This document shows positions 36,223 to 47,262 of a stretch of DNA of 64,000 bases, one piece after another. This DNA comes from Protaetiibacter sp. SSC-01. Lineage in GTDB: Bacteria > Actinomycetota > Actinomycetes > Actinomycetales > Microbacteriaceae. The position numbers and the translations under genes were made by a program. How positions within the stretch are numbered: position 1 is the stretch's first letter; each line of letters opens with the position of its first letter. The stretch covers positions 1,364,001-1,428,000 of the forward strand of contig NZ_CP059987.1 in NCBI RefSeq assembly GCF_014483895.1, written 5' to 3'. The notes below the pieces were generated by a model. The model had not been told where the DNA came from. It did no database searches and worked only from the letters and a program-made list of their open reading frames with translations.

Positions 36223-37788
36223 ATGGCGCGACCCGCGAAACCCAAACCTCAGAAGACGCTGGAGCAGACGCTCTGGGAGGCGGCCGACAAGCTCCGCGGC
36301 AATCAGGAGCCGAGCGAGTACAAGCATGTCGTCCTCGGTCTCGTGTTCCTGAAGTACGTCTCGGACCGTTTCGAGGAGCGGCGCAAGACACTCGAGCAGG
36401 AGCTTGTCGCGGACGGCATCAAGCCCGAGCGCCTCGCCTCGTTCCTAGAGAACCGGGACGAGTACGCGAGCCACAACGTGTTCTGGGTGCCGGAGCAGGC
36501 CCGCTGGGGTTACATCCAGAGCCGAGCCAAGCTGCCGAGCGTCGGCCAGGACATCGATCAGGCTATGGATCTGGTCGAGAAAGAGAACCCTTCGATCCGT
36601 GGCGTGCTGCCGCGCAATTACGGTCGCGACGGCTTGGACAAGCGCCGCCTCGGCGAGTTGGTCGACCTCATCGGCTCGATTGGTTTCACCAGTACCGACG
36701 ACCACGGAGCGGATGACGTCCTCGGGCGGGTCTACGAGTACTTCCTCGGCCAGTTCGCCGGCAAGGAGACGGGCAAGGACGCTGGAGCCTTCTACACGCC
36801 CCGCTGGGTCGTCCGGACGCTCGTCGAGATGATCGAGCCCTACAAGGGCCGCGTCTACGACCCTGCCGCAGGATCCGGAGGCATGTTCGTCCAGTCGGCG
36901 GAGTTCGTGAAGGCGCACGGCGGTAAGCGCACCGACATCTCCGTCTACGGCCAGGAGTTCACCGACACCACCTGGAAGCTCGCGAAGATGAACCTCGCGC
37001 TGCGAGGCATCGAAGCCGATCTCGGCACCCACTCCGCGGACTCGTTCACCGAGGATCTGCACCCTGACCTGCGGGCCGACTTCATCCTCGCCAACCCGCC
37101 CTTCAACGTTTCCGACTGGTGGGACGCGAAGCTCGCCGACGACCCCCGCTGGAAGTACGGCACGCCTCCGCAGGGCAACGCCAACTTCGCCTGGGTGCAG
37201 CACTTCATCTACCACCTCAGCCCCAAGGGCACGGCTGGCTTCGTTCTTGCCAACGGCTCTTTGTCGTCGAAGAGCAGTGGTGAGGGAGAGATCCGCCGCA
37301 AGCTCGTCGAGGCCGACCTCGTCGACTGCATCGTGGCGATGCCGGACAAGCTCTTCTTCAACACCGGCATTCCGGTATCGCTCTGGTTTGTCTCCAAGGA
37401 CCGGCACGGCAACGGCCACCGCAAGCGTGAGGGCGAGGTGCTCTTCATCGATGCTCGCAAGCTCGGTGTGATGGCCAGTCGACGCCTCCGCGAGCTGACC
37501 GAGGACGACATCCAGAAGATCGCGGGCACGTACCACGCCTGGCGCAACCACGACGGCGGCTACGAGGACATCCCTGGCTTCGCTAAGGCTGCCTCGCTCG
37601 AGGAGATCACCAAGCACGGCTTCGTCTTGACGCCGGGCCGCTACGTCGGTGCCGAGGACGCCGAACTTGACGAGGAGCCGATCGAGGAGAAGATCGAGCG
37701 GCTCACCAGTGAGTTGTTCGCCGAGTTCGAGCGGGGGCGTGAGCTGGAGGAAGAGGTCCGAAAGCGGTTGGGGGAACTCCGCTCATGA
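36223..37788 (+). CDS. hsdM: Type I restriction-modification DNA methyltransferase subunit
   Basis: A 521-residue N6-adenine methyltransferase. The helical N-terminal domain (about 10-135, 'LWEAADKLRGN', 'LVFLKYVSDRFEERR') is followed by the SAM-binding motif 'YDPAAGSGGMF' with Asp213 and the catalytic NPPF at 291-294. It pairs with HsdS for DNA recognition and protects the host. The length is normal. It is first of seven genes, each overlapping the next. GGAG lies 12 bases before the ATG. Confidence 0.95.
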   Translation: MARPAKPKPQKTLEQTLWEAADKLRGNQEPSEYKHVVLGLVFLKYVSDRFEERRKTLEQELVADGIKPERLASFLENRDEYASHNVFWVPEQARWGYIQSRAKLPSVGQDIDQAMDLVEKENPSIRGVLPRNYGRDGLDKRRLGELVDLIGSIGFTSTDDHGADDVLGRVYEYFLGQFAGKETGKDAGAFYTPRWVVRTLVEMIEPYKGRVYDPAAGSGGMFVQSAEFVKAHGGKRTDISVYGQEFTDTTWKLAKMNLALRGIEADLGTHSADSFTEDLHPDLRADFILANPPFNVSDWWDAKLADDPRWKYGTPPQGNANFAWVQHFIYHLSPKGTAGFVLANGSLSSKSSGEGEIRRKLVEADLVDCIVAMPDKLFFNTGIPVSLWFVSKDRHGNGHRKREGEVLFIDARKLGVMASRRLRELTEDDIQKIAGTYHAWRNHDGGYEDIPGFAKAASLEEITKHGFVLTPGRYVGAEDAELDEEPIEEKIERLTSELFAEFERGRELEEEVRKRLGELRS

Positions 37789-38978
37789 CGACTCATTGGG
37801 CGACGACGACCTTGGGACGGGCCGGGGTATGGGTGTCTGGCGGGACGCCGTCGACGTCGACGTCCGAGTTCTGGGACGGCGACATTCCTTGGATGAGTTC
37901 CAAATCGCTCACCGAGTTCTATGTTCGAGATTCCGACCGTCGCGTCACCGAGCGCGGAGCCGCCAACGGTACTCGCCTGGTTCCGGAGAACACGATCCTG
38001 ATGGTCGTGCGCGGAATGAGTCTCAAGACCGAATTCCGCATGGGCATCACCCGCCGCGAAGTGGCACTCAGCCAAGACCTCAAGGGGTTGCTGCCGTCTG
38101 ATGGTTTCGATCCGTTGTTCCTCGCGTACGCGATTCGCGCTCGCACGCGTGACATTCTCGACATGGTCGATGAGGCAGGGCATGGCACCGGGCGACTCCA
38201 GACCGATCGTCTCTTTGCGCTTGAGCTTCCTGTGCCGCCGATGCCGGAACAACGGTCCATCGCCGCAACGCTCGGTGCGTTGGACGACAAGATCGGCTGG
38301 GTGCTTCAAGTTGCCGAGCGGGAGCGATTCTTGGCAATCACTCGCCTGTCAAATGGGGATGAGCGTGTCCGCGTCGGCGACGTCGCCGAGCTCCAGAAGG
38401 GGCTTTCATACAAGGGCTCGGGCCTCAATGACGGCTCAAGCCCGAATGCCCTGAAGATGATCAATCTTGGCAACTTCTCCTTGAACGGTGCCCCGAAGCT
38501 CGACGGCACGAAGTACTACACGGGTGATTACAAGTCCAAGAACTTGTTGTCGACATGGGACTTGGTCGTGGCCAATACCGATCTAACGCAGGACCGGGAA
38601 GTCCTCGGACGAGGGTTCCTCGTGCCTTCAGTACTGGACGGGGCGATCCACACGCATCACACCTCTGCTGTGCGATTTACGAGTCGGCCTGAGCTGGCGC
38701 TTGTCTTGTGGGCGCAACTGCAGTCGCTCGACTTCCGAGATCGAGCCAAGGGCTACGCGACGGGAACAACGGTGACCGCGTTGCCTCCAGCCGCAGTTCT
38801 GGATTTCGAAGTTCGTGTTCCAGAGGACCTCGAACGAAAGCTTGAATCCGCTCGATCGCTCATCGAGCATTCGTGGCAGCTCGAAAGCGAAGCGGCGGCG
38901 CTTCGCCGCACCCGAGACGCGCTACTCCCCGAACTGCTCTCCGGCCGCGTCCGTGTCCCTGCGGAGGCCGCGGCATGA
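37785..38978 (+). CDS. hsdS: Type I restriction-modification specificity subunit
   Basis: A 397-residue protein with two target-recognition domains separated by conserved helices. The first ends in 'LELPVPPMPEQRSIAATLGALDDKIGW' (about 147-173, in pieces), the second in 'FEVRVPEDLERKLESARSLIEHS' (about 345-375). The recognition sequence cannot be predicted. It overlaps hsdM by 4 bases (ATGA) and the next gene by 4. Recognition domains differ from any I can recall, as expected for this fast-evolving subunit. Confidence 0.92.
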   Translation: MTTHWATTTLGRAGVWVSGGTPSTSTSEFWDGDIPWMSSKSLTEFYVRDSDRRVTERGAANGTRLVPENTILMVVRGMSLKTEFRMGITRREVALSQDLKGLLPSDGFDPLFLAYAIRARTRDILDMVDEAGHGTGRLQTDRLFALELPVPPMPEQRSIAATLGALDDKIGWVLQVAERERFLAITRLSNGDERVRVGDVAELQKGLSYKGSGLNDGSSPNALKMINLGNFSLNGAPKLDGTKYYTGDYKSKNLLSTWDLVVANTDLTQDREVLGRGFLVPSVLDGAIHTHHTSAVRFTSRPELALVLWAQLQSLDFRDRAKGYATGTTVTALPPAAVLDFEVRVPEDLERKLESARSLIEHSWQLESEAAALRRTRDALLPELLSGRVRVPAEAAA

Positions 38979-39718
38979 GCGTCATAGATGTGGCCTGGGC
39001 GATCACGTGTTTGAAGGATTTCATCCATGCCACCGATCAGGTGCCCTACGACAACTCCGGCGGCGGTGTGCTCGTGCTCGGCACCCATCAACGTGTCCCT
39101 GACGCGAAGGCTGCCGAACATGCCTACGTGGCAGAACAGATCCTCGATCGCGTGCTCCCCGAATGGCGCGCGGCCGACAAGGACGGCGAGCCCAAAGGTA
39201 AGGGCCGCTGGAAGCACCTCCGCGATTGGGCTGGTCGGGCCATTGCAGCACTTGAGCGAGAGTCCGAGCTCCGCGAGAAGCTCGGTGACACGGCGCCGCG
39301 CGTGTCGGCTGGTGACTTTCATCCCTGGATCTGGAGCGGGGCGCAATCTCTCTGGCAGTCTGGCCACTATCGCTCAGCCGTCGAGGACGCCGCTAAGAAG
39401 CTGAACGCTGAGACTCAGAACAAGCTCGGCCGCCGAGATGTCAGCGAAACTGATCTCTTCAAGCAGGCTTTCAGCCTCGACCCGCCTGTGCCTGGCAAGG
39501 CCCGCCTGCGCCGGGCGAAGGACGACGGCAGCGACACCTATAGGTCGATGCAGCGCGGAGCTATGGCGCTGGCCGAGGGAATCTACGCGGGCATCCGCAA
39601 TCCGTTCAATCATGAAGACCCTCGCGATATCGACGAGCAGATCGGGCTCGAATACCTCGCCGCGCTGAGTGTTCTGGCACGCTGGGTGGACGAGTCTGAA
39701 CTGGAGGTTGCCCCGTGA
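38975..39718 (+). CDS. TIGR02391-family (Abi-like) protein in the restriction operon
   Basis: A 247-residue protein. The C-terminal part '[39 protein letters not shown]' and '[20 protein letters not shown]' (in pieces) match the TIGR02391/Ymh pattern, with a conserved 'R-N-P-x-x-H' resembling HEPN-type R-x4-6-H. Such genes recur inside type I restriction operons, and an abortive-infection or RNase role is suspected in the family. It overlaps hsdS and hsdR by 4 bases each. Confidence 0.72.
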   Translation: MSVIDVAWAITCLKDFIHATDQVPYDNSGGGVLVLGTHQRVPDAKAAEHAYVAEQILDRVLPEWRAADKDGEPKGKGRWKHLRDWAGRAIAALERESELREKLGDTAPRVSAGDFHPWIWSGAQSLWQSGHYRSAVEDAAKKLNAETQNKLGRRDVSETDLFKQAFSLDPPVPGKARLRRAKDDGSDTYRSMQRGAMALAEGIYAGIRNPFNHEDPRDIDEQIGLEYLAALSVLARWVDESELEVAP

Positions 39719-42700
39719 CCTCCTTCAACGAGAACACCGTCGAGCTCGCTGCGCTGGAGTACTTCGCCGAGCTTGGCTACCACACCCTCCACGGCCCGAC
39801 CATCGCGCCCGGTGAGCAGTTCGCCGAGAGGTCTTCCTACGAGGACGTCTTCCTCTGGGAACGGCTGCGCGACGCCATCGGGGTGATCAACCCCGGATTG
39901 GATCGATCCGTCCGCGACGAGGCGGTCAAGCGGGTTCAGCGCGCCGAGTCGCAGAGCGCCATCGACGAGAACTTTCGCCTCCACAAGCTCATCACCGAGG
40001 GCGTGCCGGTCGAACACCGCGGCTCCGACGGCCAGGTCCGCACGACCCGGGTATGGCTGATCGACTTTAAGCGGCCGAGCAGCAACGACTGGCTGGCCGT
40101 CAATCAGTTCACAATCATCGAGAACGGCAAGAACCGCCGGCCCGACGTCCTCGTATTCATCAACGGGTTGCCGCTCGCACTACTCGAGCTGAAGAATCCG
40201 GCCGCCGAGCACGCGACGCTCAAGTCAGCCTGGAATCAGATGCAGACGTACCGCTCGGACATCCCATCGGTGTTCGTGCCGAACGCCGTGACGGTCATCT
40301 CTGACGGCACCTCCGCGGCGATGAGTAGTTACACCGGAGGCTTCGAGCACTACGCACCGTGGAAGACCATCGAGGGCAGGGAAGTCGTCACCGATCGACC
40401 GGCTCTCGAAGTGCTCATCAAGGGTGTCTTCGACCAGAAGCGATTCCTCGATCTTCTGCAGAACTTCATCGTCTTCTCGGACGAGACCGCGACCGACAAG
40501 AAGTCTGGTCAGCCGATCCGGGCGTTGGTCAAGCGGGTGGCGAAGTATCACCAGTACTGGGCGGTCAACGCGGCCGTCGAGAGCACCGTGGAAGCATCGA
40601 GCCCGACTGGCGATCGTCGTGGTGGTGTCGTCTGGCACACCCAGGGCTCAGGCAAGAGCTTCGAGATGGTGTTCTATGCCGCCAAGATCATGCGCGACCC
40701 GCGGATGAGCAACCCGACGCTGGTGTTCATCACGGACCGCAACGACCTCGACGACCAGCTCTTCGGCGAGACCTTTGCACCGGCGCGCATTCTGCCGGAG
40801 ACGCCCGTGCAGGCGGAGACTCGGACTGATCTCCGCACCAAGTTGAAGCGGGCATCGGGCGGCATCATTTTCACCACGTTGCAGAAGTTCGCCCCGGGGG
40901 AGGACGGAGACGCCAACCCGGTTCTGACCGACCGCCGCAACGTCGTCGTGGTGGCAGACGAAGCCCACCGCAGCCAGTACGGGTTCGGCGAGACCATCGA
41001 CTCGCACGGACGTATCAAGGCCGGCCTTGCCAAGCACATGCGCGACGCGCTGCCCGGCGCGACCTACCTCGGCTTTACCGGAACGCCGATCGAGTCGGGC
41101 GACAAGAGCACTCGCTCCGTCTTCGGCGACTACATCGATGTCTACGACCTGACCCGCGCTGTCGAAGACGGCGCCACGGTCAAGATCTTCTACGAGTCGC
41201 GCCTGGCCAAAGTCGATCTGTCCGTCGACGACCTAGCGGCACTCGATGACTTGGCTGACGAGATCACCGAGACCGTCGAGGAAGACGCGGCCACGGCGGC
41301 CAAGTCGCGCTGGGCTCGACTGGAGGCCATCGTGGGCGCGGAGGAGCGCCTGGACCTCATCGCCCGCGACATCGTCGAGCACTGGGAGAAGCGCCGGGAG
41401 GCTCTCTTCGGCAAGGGCATGATCGTTGTCATGAGCCGCCGCATCGCGGTGAAGCTCTACGAGAAGATCACCGCCCTGCGCCCCGACTGGCACTCCGACG
41501 ACCCGGCCAAGGGGAAGATCAAGGTTGTCATGACCGGCTCGGCTGCCGACCCCGCCGAGTTCCAGCCGCACATCCACTCGAAGGATGTCCGGAAGGACCT
41601 CAAGCTCCGGGCCAAGGACCCGGACGACGAGCTGGAGCTGGTGATCGTCCGAGACATGTGGCTGACCGGCTTCGACGCTCCGAGCATGCACACGATGTAC
41701 GTCGATAAGACGATGCAGGGCGCCGGACTGATGCAGGCCATTGCCCGGGTCAACCGCACCTTCCGCGACAAGCCCGGTGGCCTCATCGTTGACTACATCG
41801 GCGTTTTCGCCAACCTGCAGGCTGCACTCGCCGAGTACAGCCCGTCCGACCGTGACCAGGCCGGCGTGCCGATCGACGAGATGGTTGCCGTGATGATGGA
41901 GAAGCACGACATCGTCCGCGGCCTGCTGCACGGCGTTGCCTACGATGCCTCGCCGCTGCTGTCGGCGTCGCAGCGGTTGGCGGAGTACGCCAAGGTGCTC
42001 GACTTCGTCATGGCCGATCCGGACCGCACCAGTCGTTTCAACGACCAGGTGCTGGCACTGGCCAAGGCGTTCGCGCTGGCTGGCGCCCGTGATGAGGCCG
42101 CCGCCATTCGCAACGACGTCCGGCTCTTCACTGACGTCCGCGCTGCCATCCTTAAGATCCAGAACCCCGACTCCGGGCGTGGTGGGTCCGGCGCGGTTGC
42201 GGTCGACACCGCGCTCGGGCAACTGCTCAACGAGGCGGTCGCTGCTGATCAGGTGATCGACATCTACAAGCTCGCGGGTGTCGACACGCCGGAACTGTCT
42301 ATCCTCAGCGACGAGTTCCTCGACTCGTTGGCGCAAAAGGAGAAGCCCAACCTCCAGATGGGACTGCTTCGCCGCCTGCTCAACGATCAGATCAAGACGG
42401 TCCAGCGAACCAACCTGGTGCAGGCACGCAAGTTCTCCGAGCAGCTCGAGGAAGCCATCAACCGCTACACGAACCGCTCCCTGACCACGGCGGAGATTAT
42501 CGCCGAGCTGGTCAAGCTGGCCAAGCAGATGCGCGACGACCAGAAGCGGCATTCCGAGCTGGGGTTGCGCGAGGACGAGATCGCGTTCTACGACGCCATC
42601 GCCCAGAACGATTCAGCAGTGCTCGAACTTGGCGACGAGACCCTAAAGGCCATCGCCCGCGAACTTGTGACGGCAGTGCGAGCTTCGGCAACCATCGACT

Positions 42701-42852
42701 GGAATCTCAAAGACTCAGTACGCGCCGCCATGCGGTCCAAGGTGCGACGCCTGCTGGCCAAGTACGACTACCCGCCAGATGCCGAAGAGAAGGCTATCGA
42801 GCTGGTGCTAGAGCAAGCGGAAGTGTTTGCGCGAGGCGAATCCGAACCGTGA
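39715..42852 (+). CDS. hsdR: Type I restriction endonuclease and translocase subunit
   Basis: A 1045-residue protein. The N-terminal nuclease has Asp144 and Glu158-x-Lys160 ('RRPDVLVF', 'LLELK'). The SF2 translocase has Walker A GSGKS at 311-315, DEAH at 415-418 and 'GFTGTPIE' (motif III) near 452. A helical C-terminal region (about 800-1045) binds the methylase complex. All catalytic residues are intact. GTG at 39715 overlaps the preceding stop by 4 bases. With HsdM and HsdS it forms a complete, apparently active type I system. Confidence 0.95.
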   Translation: MTSFNENTVELAALEYFAELGYHTLHGPTIAPGEQFAERSSYEDVFLWERLRDAIGVINPGLDRSVRDEAVKRVQRAESQSAIDENFRLHKLITEGVPVEHRGSDGQVRTTRVWLIDFKRPSSNDWLAVNQFTIIENGKNRRPDVLVFINGLPLALLELKNPAAEHATLKSAWNQMQTYRSDIPSVFVPNAVTVISDGTSAAMSSYTGGFEHYAPWKTIEGREVVTDRPALEVLIKGVFDQKRFLDLLQNFIVFSDETATDKKSGQPIRALVKRVAKYHQYWAVNAAVESTVEASSPTGDRRGGVVWHTQGSGKSFEMVFYAAKIMRDPRMSNPTLVFITDRNDLDDQLFGETFAPARILPETPVQAETRTDLRTKLKRASGGIIFTTLQKFAPGEDGDANPVLTDRRNVVVVADEAHRSQYGFGETIDSHGRIKAGLAKHMRDALPGATYLGFTGTPIESGDKSTRSVFGDYIDVYDLTRAVEDGATVKIFYESRLAKVDLSVDDLAALDDLADEITETVEEDAATAAKSRWARLEAIVGAEERLDLIARDIVEHWEKRREALFGKGMIVVMSRRIAVKLYEKITALRPDWHSDDPAKGKIKVVMTGSAADPAEFQPHIHSKDVRKDLKLRAKDPDDELELVIVRDMWLTGFDAPSMHTMYVDKTMQGAGLMQAIARVNRTFRDKPGGLIVDYIGVFANLQAALAEYSPSDRDQAGVPIDEMVAVMMEKHDIVRGLLHGVAYDASPLLSASQRLAEYAKVLDFVMADPDRTSRFNDQVLALAKAFALAGARDEAAAIRNDVRLFTDVRAAILKIQNPDSGRGGSGAVAVDTALGQLLNEAVAADQVIDIYKLAGVDTPELSILSDEFLDSLAQKEKPNLQMGLLRRLLNDQIKTVQRTNLVQARKFSEQLEEAINRYTNRSLTTAEIIAELVKLAKQMRDDQKRHSELGLREDEIAFYDAIAQNDSAVLELGDETLKAIARELVTAVRASATIDWNLKDSVRAAMRSKVRRLLAKYDYPPDAEEKAIELVLEQAEVFARGESEP

Positions 42853-43796
42853 GCGATCCGAACTGGCTTCTCTCGACGCTCGCGCAATCGACGGCTGCGA
42901 TCGTGGCGATCGTGGGCGGGTTCCTCGTGAGCCGCCTGGTTCAGCTATCGAGCGAGAAGGAGGGGCTCCGACGTCGGCTCACCAACGCGCGCGATGAACA
43001 GAAGCACGTTGCCCAGCTCTTCGAGGTGGCGCATGAGTACCGCCTGGAGAACAGCAGGGAGGCCTTCTTCGGGTGGGTGCTGGACGATCTGGTGAAGCGC
43101 GACGAGGACTTCGATCCCCAGGCTCTGCTGGAGAAGAACATCCCCCGGGGCAGCTCTCTCAATGAGATGGCGGAGTACCTCGACGAGATCATTCCGCGAG
43201 TCGACGCCGCGCTCGCCAACGTAGGCGCCTACCTGAGCCCGAGCGACACGCGAGACGTCACGATAGAGGACCTGGAAGCACGCGGCATGAAGGTGCCGCC
43301 TGAAGACCGGGAGATCTACGACAACATCGAGTACAACGTGCTCGACGACCTGCCTGAGCGAACCTATGACGCAGGCCCGCACGGACTGCTCATCAATCCT
43401 GTGCCGCACTTGCGGGTGCCGCTGATGGAGTCTCCCGCGATCACCACGACGGAGCTGCGGCGGCTCGACGATTCCATCCGTGAGGAGCAGGAACTGCTGA
43501 GCCGCCGGTCGATGCTCGAAGCGGAGATTGCCCGACTGGCCGCCGCTATCGAGCAGATCGGCAAGCCCGTGGCCGTCACGCCTGCCGTCTGGATTCTCGG
43601 CATCTACTCGGTCCTCGGCATCGTCGCTCCGGTGGCGGTCATGGCGTTTTTCCCGTTGACGATCGACGCCTGGCTGGCCTGGGCGCTCGTCGGCATGTTC
43701 GTCGTCGGCCTGGCGCTCGTGGTGATCTACATCTATTGGTACGCCAGGTCGCTCAATGCGGGCGCCTCCAAGCAGCCGGTCGGGGGCGAGAAGTAG
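42849..43796 (+). CDS. Membrane coiled-coil protein in the restriction operon
   Basis: A 315-residue protein. One transmembrane helix lies at about 8-30 and two at about 243-266 and 272-297. The segment between (about 33-240) is charged, with predicted coiled coil at 33-70 and 205-235. No enzyme motif is seen. The order TM-soluble-TM-TM with both ends short suggests a membrane sensor or anchor. GTG at 42849 overlaps hsdR by 4 bases, and the helicase gene overlaps its stop by one, so all three are made together. A role in delivering the response at the membrane is inference. Confidence 0.7.
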   Translation: MSDPNWLLSTLAQSTAAIVAIVGGFLVSRLVQLSSEKEGLRRRLTNARDEQKHVAQLFEVAHEYRLENSREAFFGWVLDDLVKRDEDFDPQALLEKNIPRGSSLNEMAEYLDEIIPRVDAALANVGAYLSPSDTRDVTIEDLEARGMKVPPEDREIYDNIEYNVLDDLPERTYDAGPHGLLINPVPHLRVPLMESPAITTTELRRLDDSIREEQELLSRRSMLEAEIARLAAAIEQIGKPVAVTPAVWILGIYSVLGIVAPVAVMAFFPLTIDAWLAWALVGMFVVGLALVVIYIYWYARSLNAGASKQPVGGEK

Positions 43797-46522
43797 TGGC
43801 CTCCGTCGATAGCCAGATCCTGAACGCGAGCGCGACGATCTCGGAGAACATCGAGGTGCTCGCTTCGAACCGGAGCCTCCTGTCTCGCAATGTCCTCAAG
43901 CAGCTGCGCGACCTCACCGAGGGCGTCATCGTTCGGATGCATCTGCGGGACGGGTCGGCCGAGTTCAGCCAGGACGCCATAGAGGCTGCGACGTCATGGG
44001 TTGGTTCGGCGAGCAAGAAGGTCAACTTCCTTCACCGCTTCCACAAGCTCCTGCAGATGAGCGAGTCGCACTACACGTTCGAGGGGGACATCTCCGAGCG
44101 GCTGATGCTCAAGTACTACGAGTACCTCCTCCGCATCCGAACCCTGCTCCACGACGAGTGCGGCATCGATGTGCTCGACAATCTCGAGAAGTTCCCCGTC
44201 GACCTTGACCCGTCGCTACGGGAGTACCACGAGAAGATCGCCGAACGAATCGACGCGGTCGGTCTCACCCCGCCAGACGCCGCGAAGGAAGACCACTACT
44301 ACGTGCGCGCCGTGCGCCCGTTCATCACGGGCGGGCGTGTGTTCTACGAAGTCACCTTCTCGCACATCACCGATCGGCCCAACAAGTTCGACCGCATCAT
44401 CGCCTTCACCGACATCGATATGACGTCAAGGTACGCGGCCAACCTCCGCCTCGAAAGCGATGAGATCGAGGTGCTCGGCCGGCGCATGCCGATCATCATC
44501 ATCCGCGGATGGAAGGTGGCGATTCGGCCGTGCGAGTTGAACCACTTCGCCGAGATACTCGGGATGTCGACCTCGGACAGCCGCACCGTCGAGTACCACG
44601 CCCTGATGCAATACCTGACCGACACCGGCGCGAGCCTGCTCGATCTCGTGGATATGCCGGACGCGCTGTATGAGCACATCAAGGCGCGCGCGACGGCCAG
44701 CGCGAAGCCGCCGCGGATTTTCCCGGCGTTCGACAAAGCACGGGCGATCATCCGGGCGAAGGCCCCGGGGACGAACGTGCTGCGCTACCTGCTGTTGGAG
44801 ATGAACAACCGGATCATCAAGCTGCAGCAGGACGGACTGCCGAATCGCTACCTGTCGAGCCTCCACCTAACGAGCAGCGCGCGTCCCTTCGACACGATGC
44901 CCTTCGCCGCGGCACCGCGGGGGCATGTGCCTCGCATGGCAGATCTTCTCGAATGCATCGATACGACCGGGCGCGAGCACGAGCTCTTGGCGAAGCGCAT
45001 CAAGACGAACGTTGAGCGGCACGGCATGTTGTATACGCCCGCGGCCGACCTCGGGAGCTTCGGCGCGCTCGAGGATCTGATTGCGACGCACAACCGGACG
45101 ATCCCGCCGACACCTTCCCACGCTGGCAGGGTTCTGGAGATGGACCGGGACCACGTCTTCATGCACGAGTATGAGGACGGCACGGTCGCGATCATCGAGA
45201 AGCTGCAGGCGCTGGCGACCGAAGGCGTGGACGGCTGGGAGGTCTCCGTCGAACGGTGGCTCGACGAGACGCCGCTCAAGATCGACGACGAGGTCAAGAA
45301 GGCGGCGCTGAGGGCGCTCTTCGCCTCCTCGCGCGTGGCGCTCATCTACGGTGCGGCAGGTACCGGCAAGTCGACGATGGTCAACTACATCGCCAACTAC
45401 TTCGGCGAGAATTCCAAGCTCTTCTTAGCTCATACCAATCCCGCCAAGGCAAACCTGGAGCGCCGGGTGACGGCACAGCAGAACGCCGAGTTCCGTACCA
45501 TCAGCAGCCAGATCGGGAGGACGGGGCCGCAGCCCAACTATGACGTCTTGGTTATCGATGAGTGCAGCACGGTCAGCAACTCCGACCTGCTCAAGGTGCT
45601 GGACAACACCGACTTCAAGCTGCTGGTGCTCGTCGGGGACGTCTTCCAAATCGAGGCGATCCAGTTCGGTAACTGGTTCAGCATCGCGCCGAACTTCCTG
45701 CCGCGCGGATCCTCGTTCGAGCTGACGAAGCCGTGGCGCACCGACGATCGCTCGCTGCTCGACTTCTGGGCGAAGGTGCGCGGGCTGGAGGAGGGGATCG
45801 ACGAAGTCCTCGCGCACTACGGCTATTCCGGCGTGCTCGACGAGTCGCTGTTCGCCCCTAAGCGCGATGACGAGATCATCCTCTGCCTGAACTATGACGG
45901 GCTGTACGGGATCAACAACATCAACCGCTTCCTCCAGGCCGGCAACCCCGGGAAGGCAGCGACATGGGGTGCCGCGACGTACAAGGTGGGTGACCCGGTG
46001 CTCTTCGGTGAGTCCGGCCGGTTCCATCCGCTGATCCACAACAACCTCAAGGGGCGGATCGCCGACGTCGAGGCGTTCGCTGATCGGATCCAGTTCGACA
46101 TCTGGTTGGACCGCCGCGTCACCGAGCTGGACGTGTGGGCGTACGAAGGTCTCGAGTACGTCGGTGACTCGACAGTGCGGTTCAGCGTGGTGCCGCGGGC
46201 AAACACGGACCAGGACAACGAGGACCTCGGGTCGATCGTGCCGTTCCAGGTCGCGTATGCGGTGTCCATTCACAAGTCGCAAGGTCTGGAGTATGACTCG
46301 GTCAAGGTCGTCATCACCGATGCAAACGAGGACGACATCACGCACGCCATCTTCTATACGGCCATCACCCGGGCGCGCGAGTCGCTCACGATCTACTGGA
46401 CCCCGGAAACGCAGCGTGCCGTCCTCAGCGGACTCAAGCGGGTTGGCAACGGCCGGGACGTCGGTCTACTGAAGGCGCGGCGAGGGCTCAAGCGCATCGG
46501 GGCTGGCTCGGGGGCGCAGTGA
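43796..46522 (+). CDS. SF1 helicase (UvrD/RecD-like) with large N-terminal region
   Basis: A 908-residue protein. Helicase motifs are intact: Walker A GAAGTGKST at 519-527, DECS at 588-591, 'LVLVGDVFQIEAI' after it, HKSQGLEYD from 826, and 'YTAITRARESL' from 854. The first 500 residues are alpha/beta without a motif I can name and have no obvious nuclease site. GTG at 43796 overlaps the membrane-protein stop by one base (TAGTG). A helicase with this N-terminus is not part of classical type I systems. It may process the DNA ends left by HsdR or sense stalled replication. Confidence 0.85.
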   Translation: MASVDSQILNASATISENIEVLASNRSLLSRNVLKQLRDLTEGVIVRMHLRDGSAEFSQDAIEAATSWVGSASKKVNFLHRFHKLLQMSESHYTFEGDISERLMLKYYEYLLRIRTLLHDECGIDVLDNLEKFPVDLDPSLREYHEKIAERIDAVGLTPPDAAKEDHYYVRAVRPFITGGRVFYEVTFSHITDRPNKFDRIIAFTDIDMTSRYAANLRLESDEIEVLGRRMPIIIIRGWKVAIRPCELNHFAEILGMSTSDSRTVEYHALMQYLTDTGASLLDLVDMPDALYEHIKARATASAKPPRIFPAFDKARAIIRAKAPGTNVLRYLLLEMNNRIIKLQQDGLPNRYLSSLHLTSSARPFDTMPFAAAPRGHVPRMADLLECIDTTGREHELLAKRIKTNVERHGMLYTPAADLGSFGALEDLIATHNRTIPPTPSHAGRVLEMDRDHVFMHEYEDGTVAIIEKLQALATEGVDGWEVSVERWLDETPLKIDDEVKKAALRALFASSRVALIYGAAGTGKSTMVNYIANYFGENSKLFLAHTNPAKANLERRVTAQQNAEFRTISSQIGRTGPQPNYDVLVIDECSTVSNSDLLKVLDNTDFKLLVLVGDVFQIEAIQFGNWFSIAPNFLPRGSSFELTKPWRTDDRSLLDFWAKVRGLEEGIDEVLAHYGYSGVLDESLFAPKRDDEIILCLNYDGLYGINNINRFLQAGNPGKAATWGAATYKVGDPVLFGESGRFHPLIHNNLKGRIADVEAFADRIQFDIWLDRRVTELDVWAYEGLEYVGDSTVRFSVVPRANTDQDNEDLGSIVPFQVAYAVSIHKSQGLEYDSVKVVITDANEDDITHAIFYTAITRARESLTIYWTPETQRAVLSGLKRVGNGRDVGLLKARRGLKRIGAGSGAQ

Positions 46523-47262
46523 GCGGGCGGAGAGCGAAGGCCGCGCGCCGCGCTGCCCGTATCGCGGCTTCCGACATCAGAACCATCATGATCGAGACCG
46601 CCCAGCGAGTCCTCGCCGTGGACCTCAGCATGGTGCCTGCCACCCGCACGGTCCAGTTCGTTGTCGGCTGGACACGAGCTGCGTTCGAAGAGTCTCGGGC
46701 GATCGCCGTGCTGACTCGGGAGGGACTCGCGCACGCCGCCGCCCCCAATCGCCGAAGCTTCGCCGAGCTGATCCTCCGCCTGCAGTGGCTCCATTCCGTC
46801 AAGCCCGACCAACGTGCGGGGGCGCTCGACGGCATGATCGAGGAGGAGAAGGGCCTGACGCGCAAGTTCTACGGGCATCTCAAGCACATGGGCTACGACG
46901 CGCAGCCAGACCTCTCGGACATGGAGCAGGTGCTGACGGACGTCATCCAGGACGGGCGGCTCGTCGATCAGGCGAAGCGGATCCTTGCAGCGGCCAAAGC
47001 CACCGATGGTGCGGCGATAGGCATGTACTACGCCTGGCGGGAAGAGACGCAGTACATGCACGCGACGGCTCAACTTGCTGCCGCCTACGCTCCCGAGATT
47101 GAGGGGCGACTTGGATCTGGACGACCGCCGGTCGTAGACCTCGAATTCGAGGGGCATCGGACGGCCACAGTTCTTGCTGTGGCGCTGGCGTACCGGCTCC
47201 TTGTCGAAGAAGGAGTCGACGAGCACACGGCCTCGTTGCTCATTGACGCGTTCTTCGGCTGA
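46519..47262 (+). CDS. DUF5677-like helical protein, last gene of the restriction operon
   Basis: A 247-residue, all-helical protein. 'RSFAELILRLQWLHSV' and 'YYAWREETQYMHATAQLAAAYAPEIEGR' (in pieces) fit the DUF5677 pattern of a conserved acidic residue followed by a His in a helix (E-x-x-x-x-H). The N-terminus is basic. DUF5677 proteins are frequent next to defence genes, and their function is unknown. GTG at 46519 overlaps the helicase stop by 4 bases. No terminator is visible behind it. Confidence 0.5.
   Translation: MSGRRAKAARRAARIAASDIRTIMIETAQRVLAVDLSMVPATRTVQFVVGWTRAAFEESRAIAVLTREGLAHAAAPNRRSFAELILRLQWLHSVKPDQRAGALDGMIEEEKGLTRKFYGHLKHMGYDAQPDLSDMEQVLTDVIQDGRLVDQAKRILAAAKATDGAAIGMYYAWREETQYMHATAQLAAAYAPEIEGRLGSGRPPVVDLEFEGHRTATVLAVALAYRLLVEEGVDEHTASLLIDAFFG

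Noticed and set aside
36223-47262. Zorya, BREX, DISARM or Hachiman system
   Set aside because: No ZorB-like peptidoglycan-binding protein, PglZ, BrxL, DrmB or HamA-type protein is present. The membrane protein lacks the Zorya motor layout.
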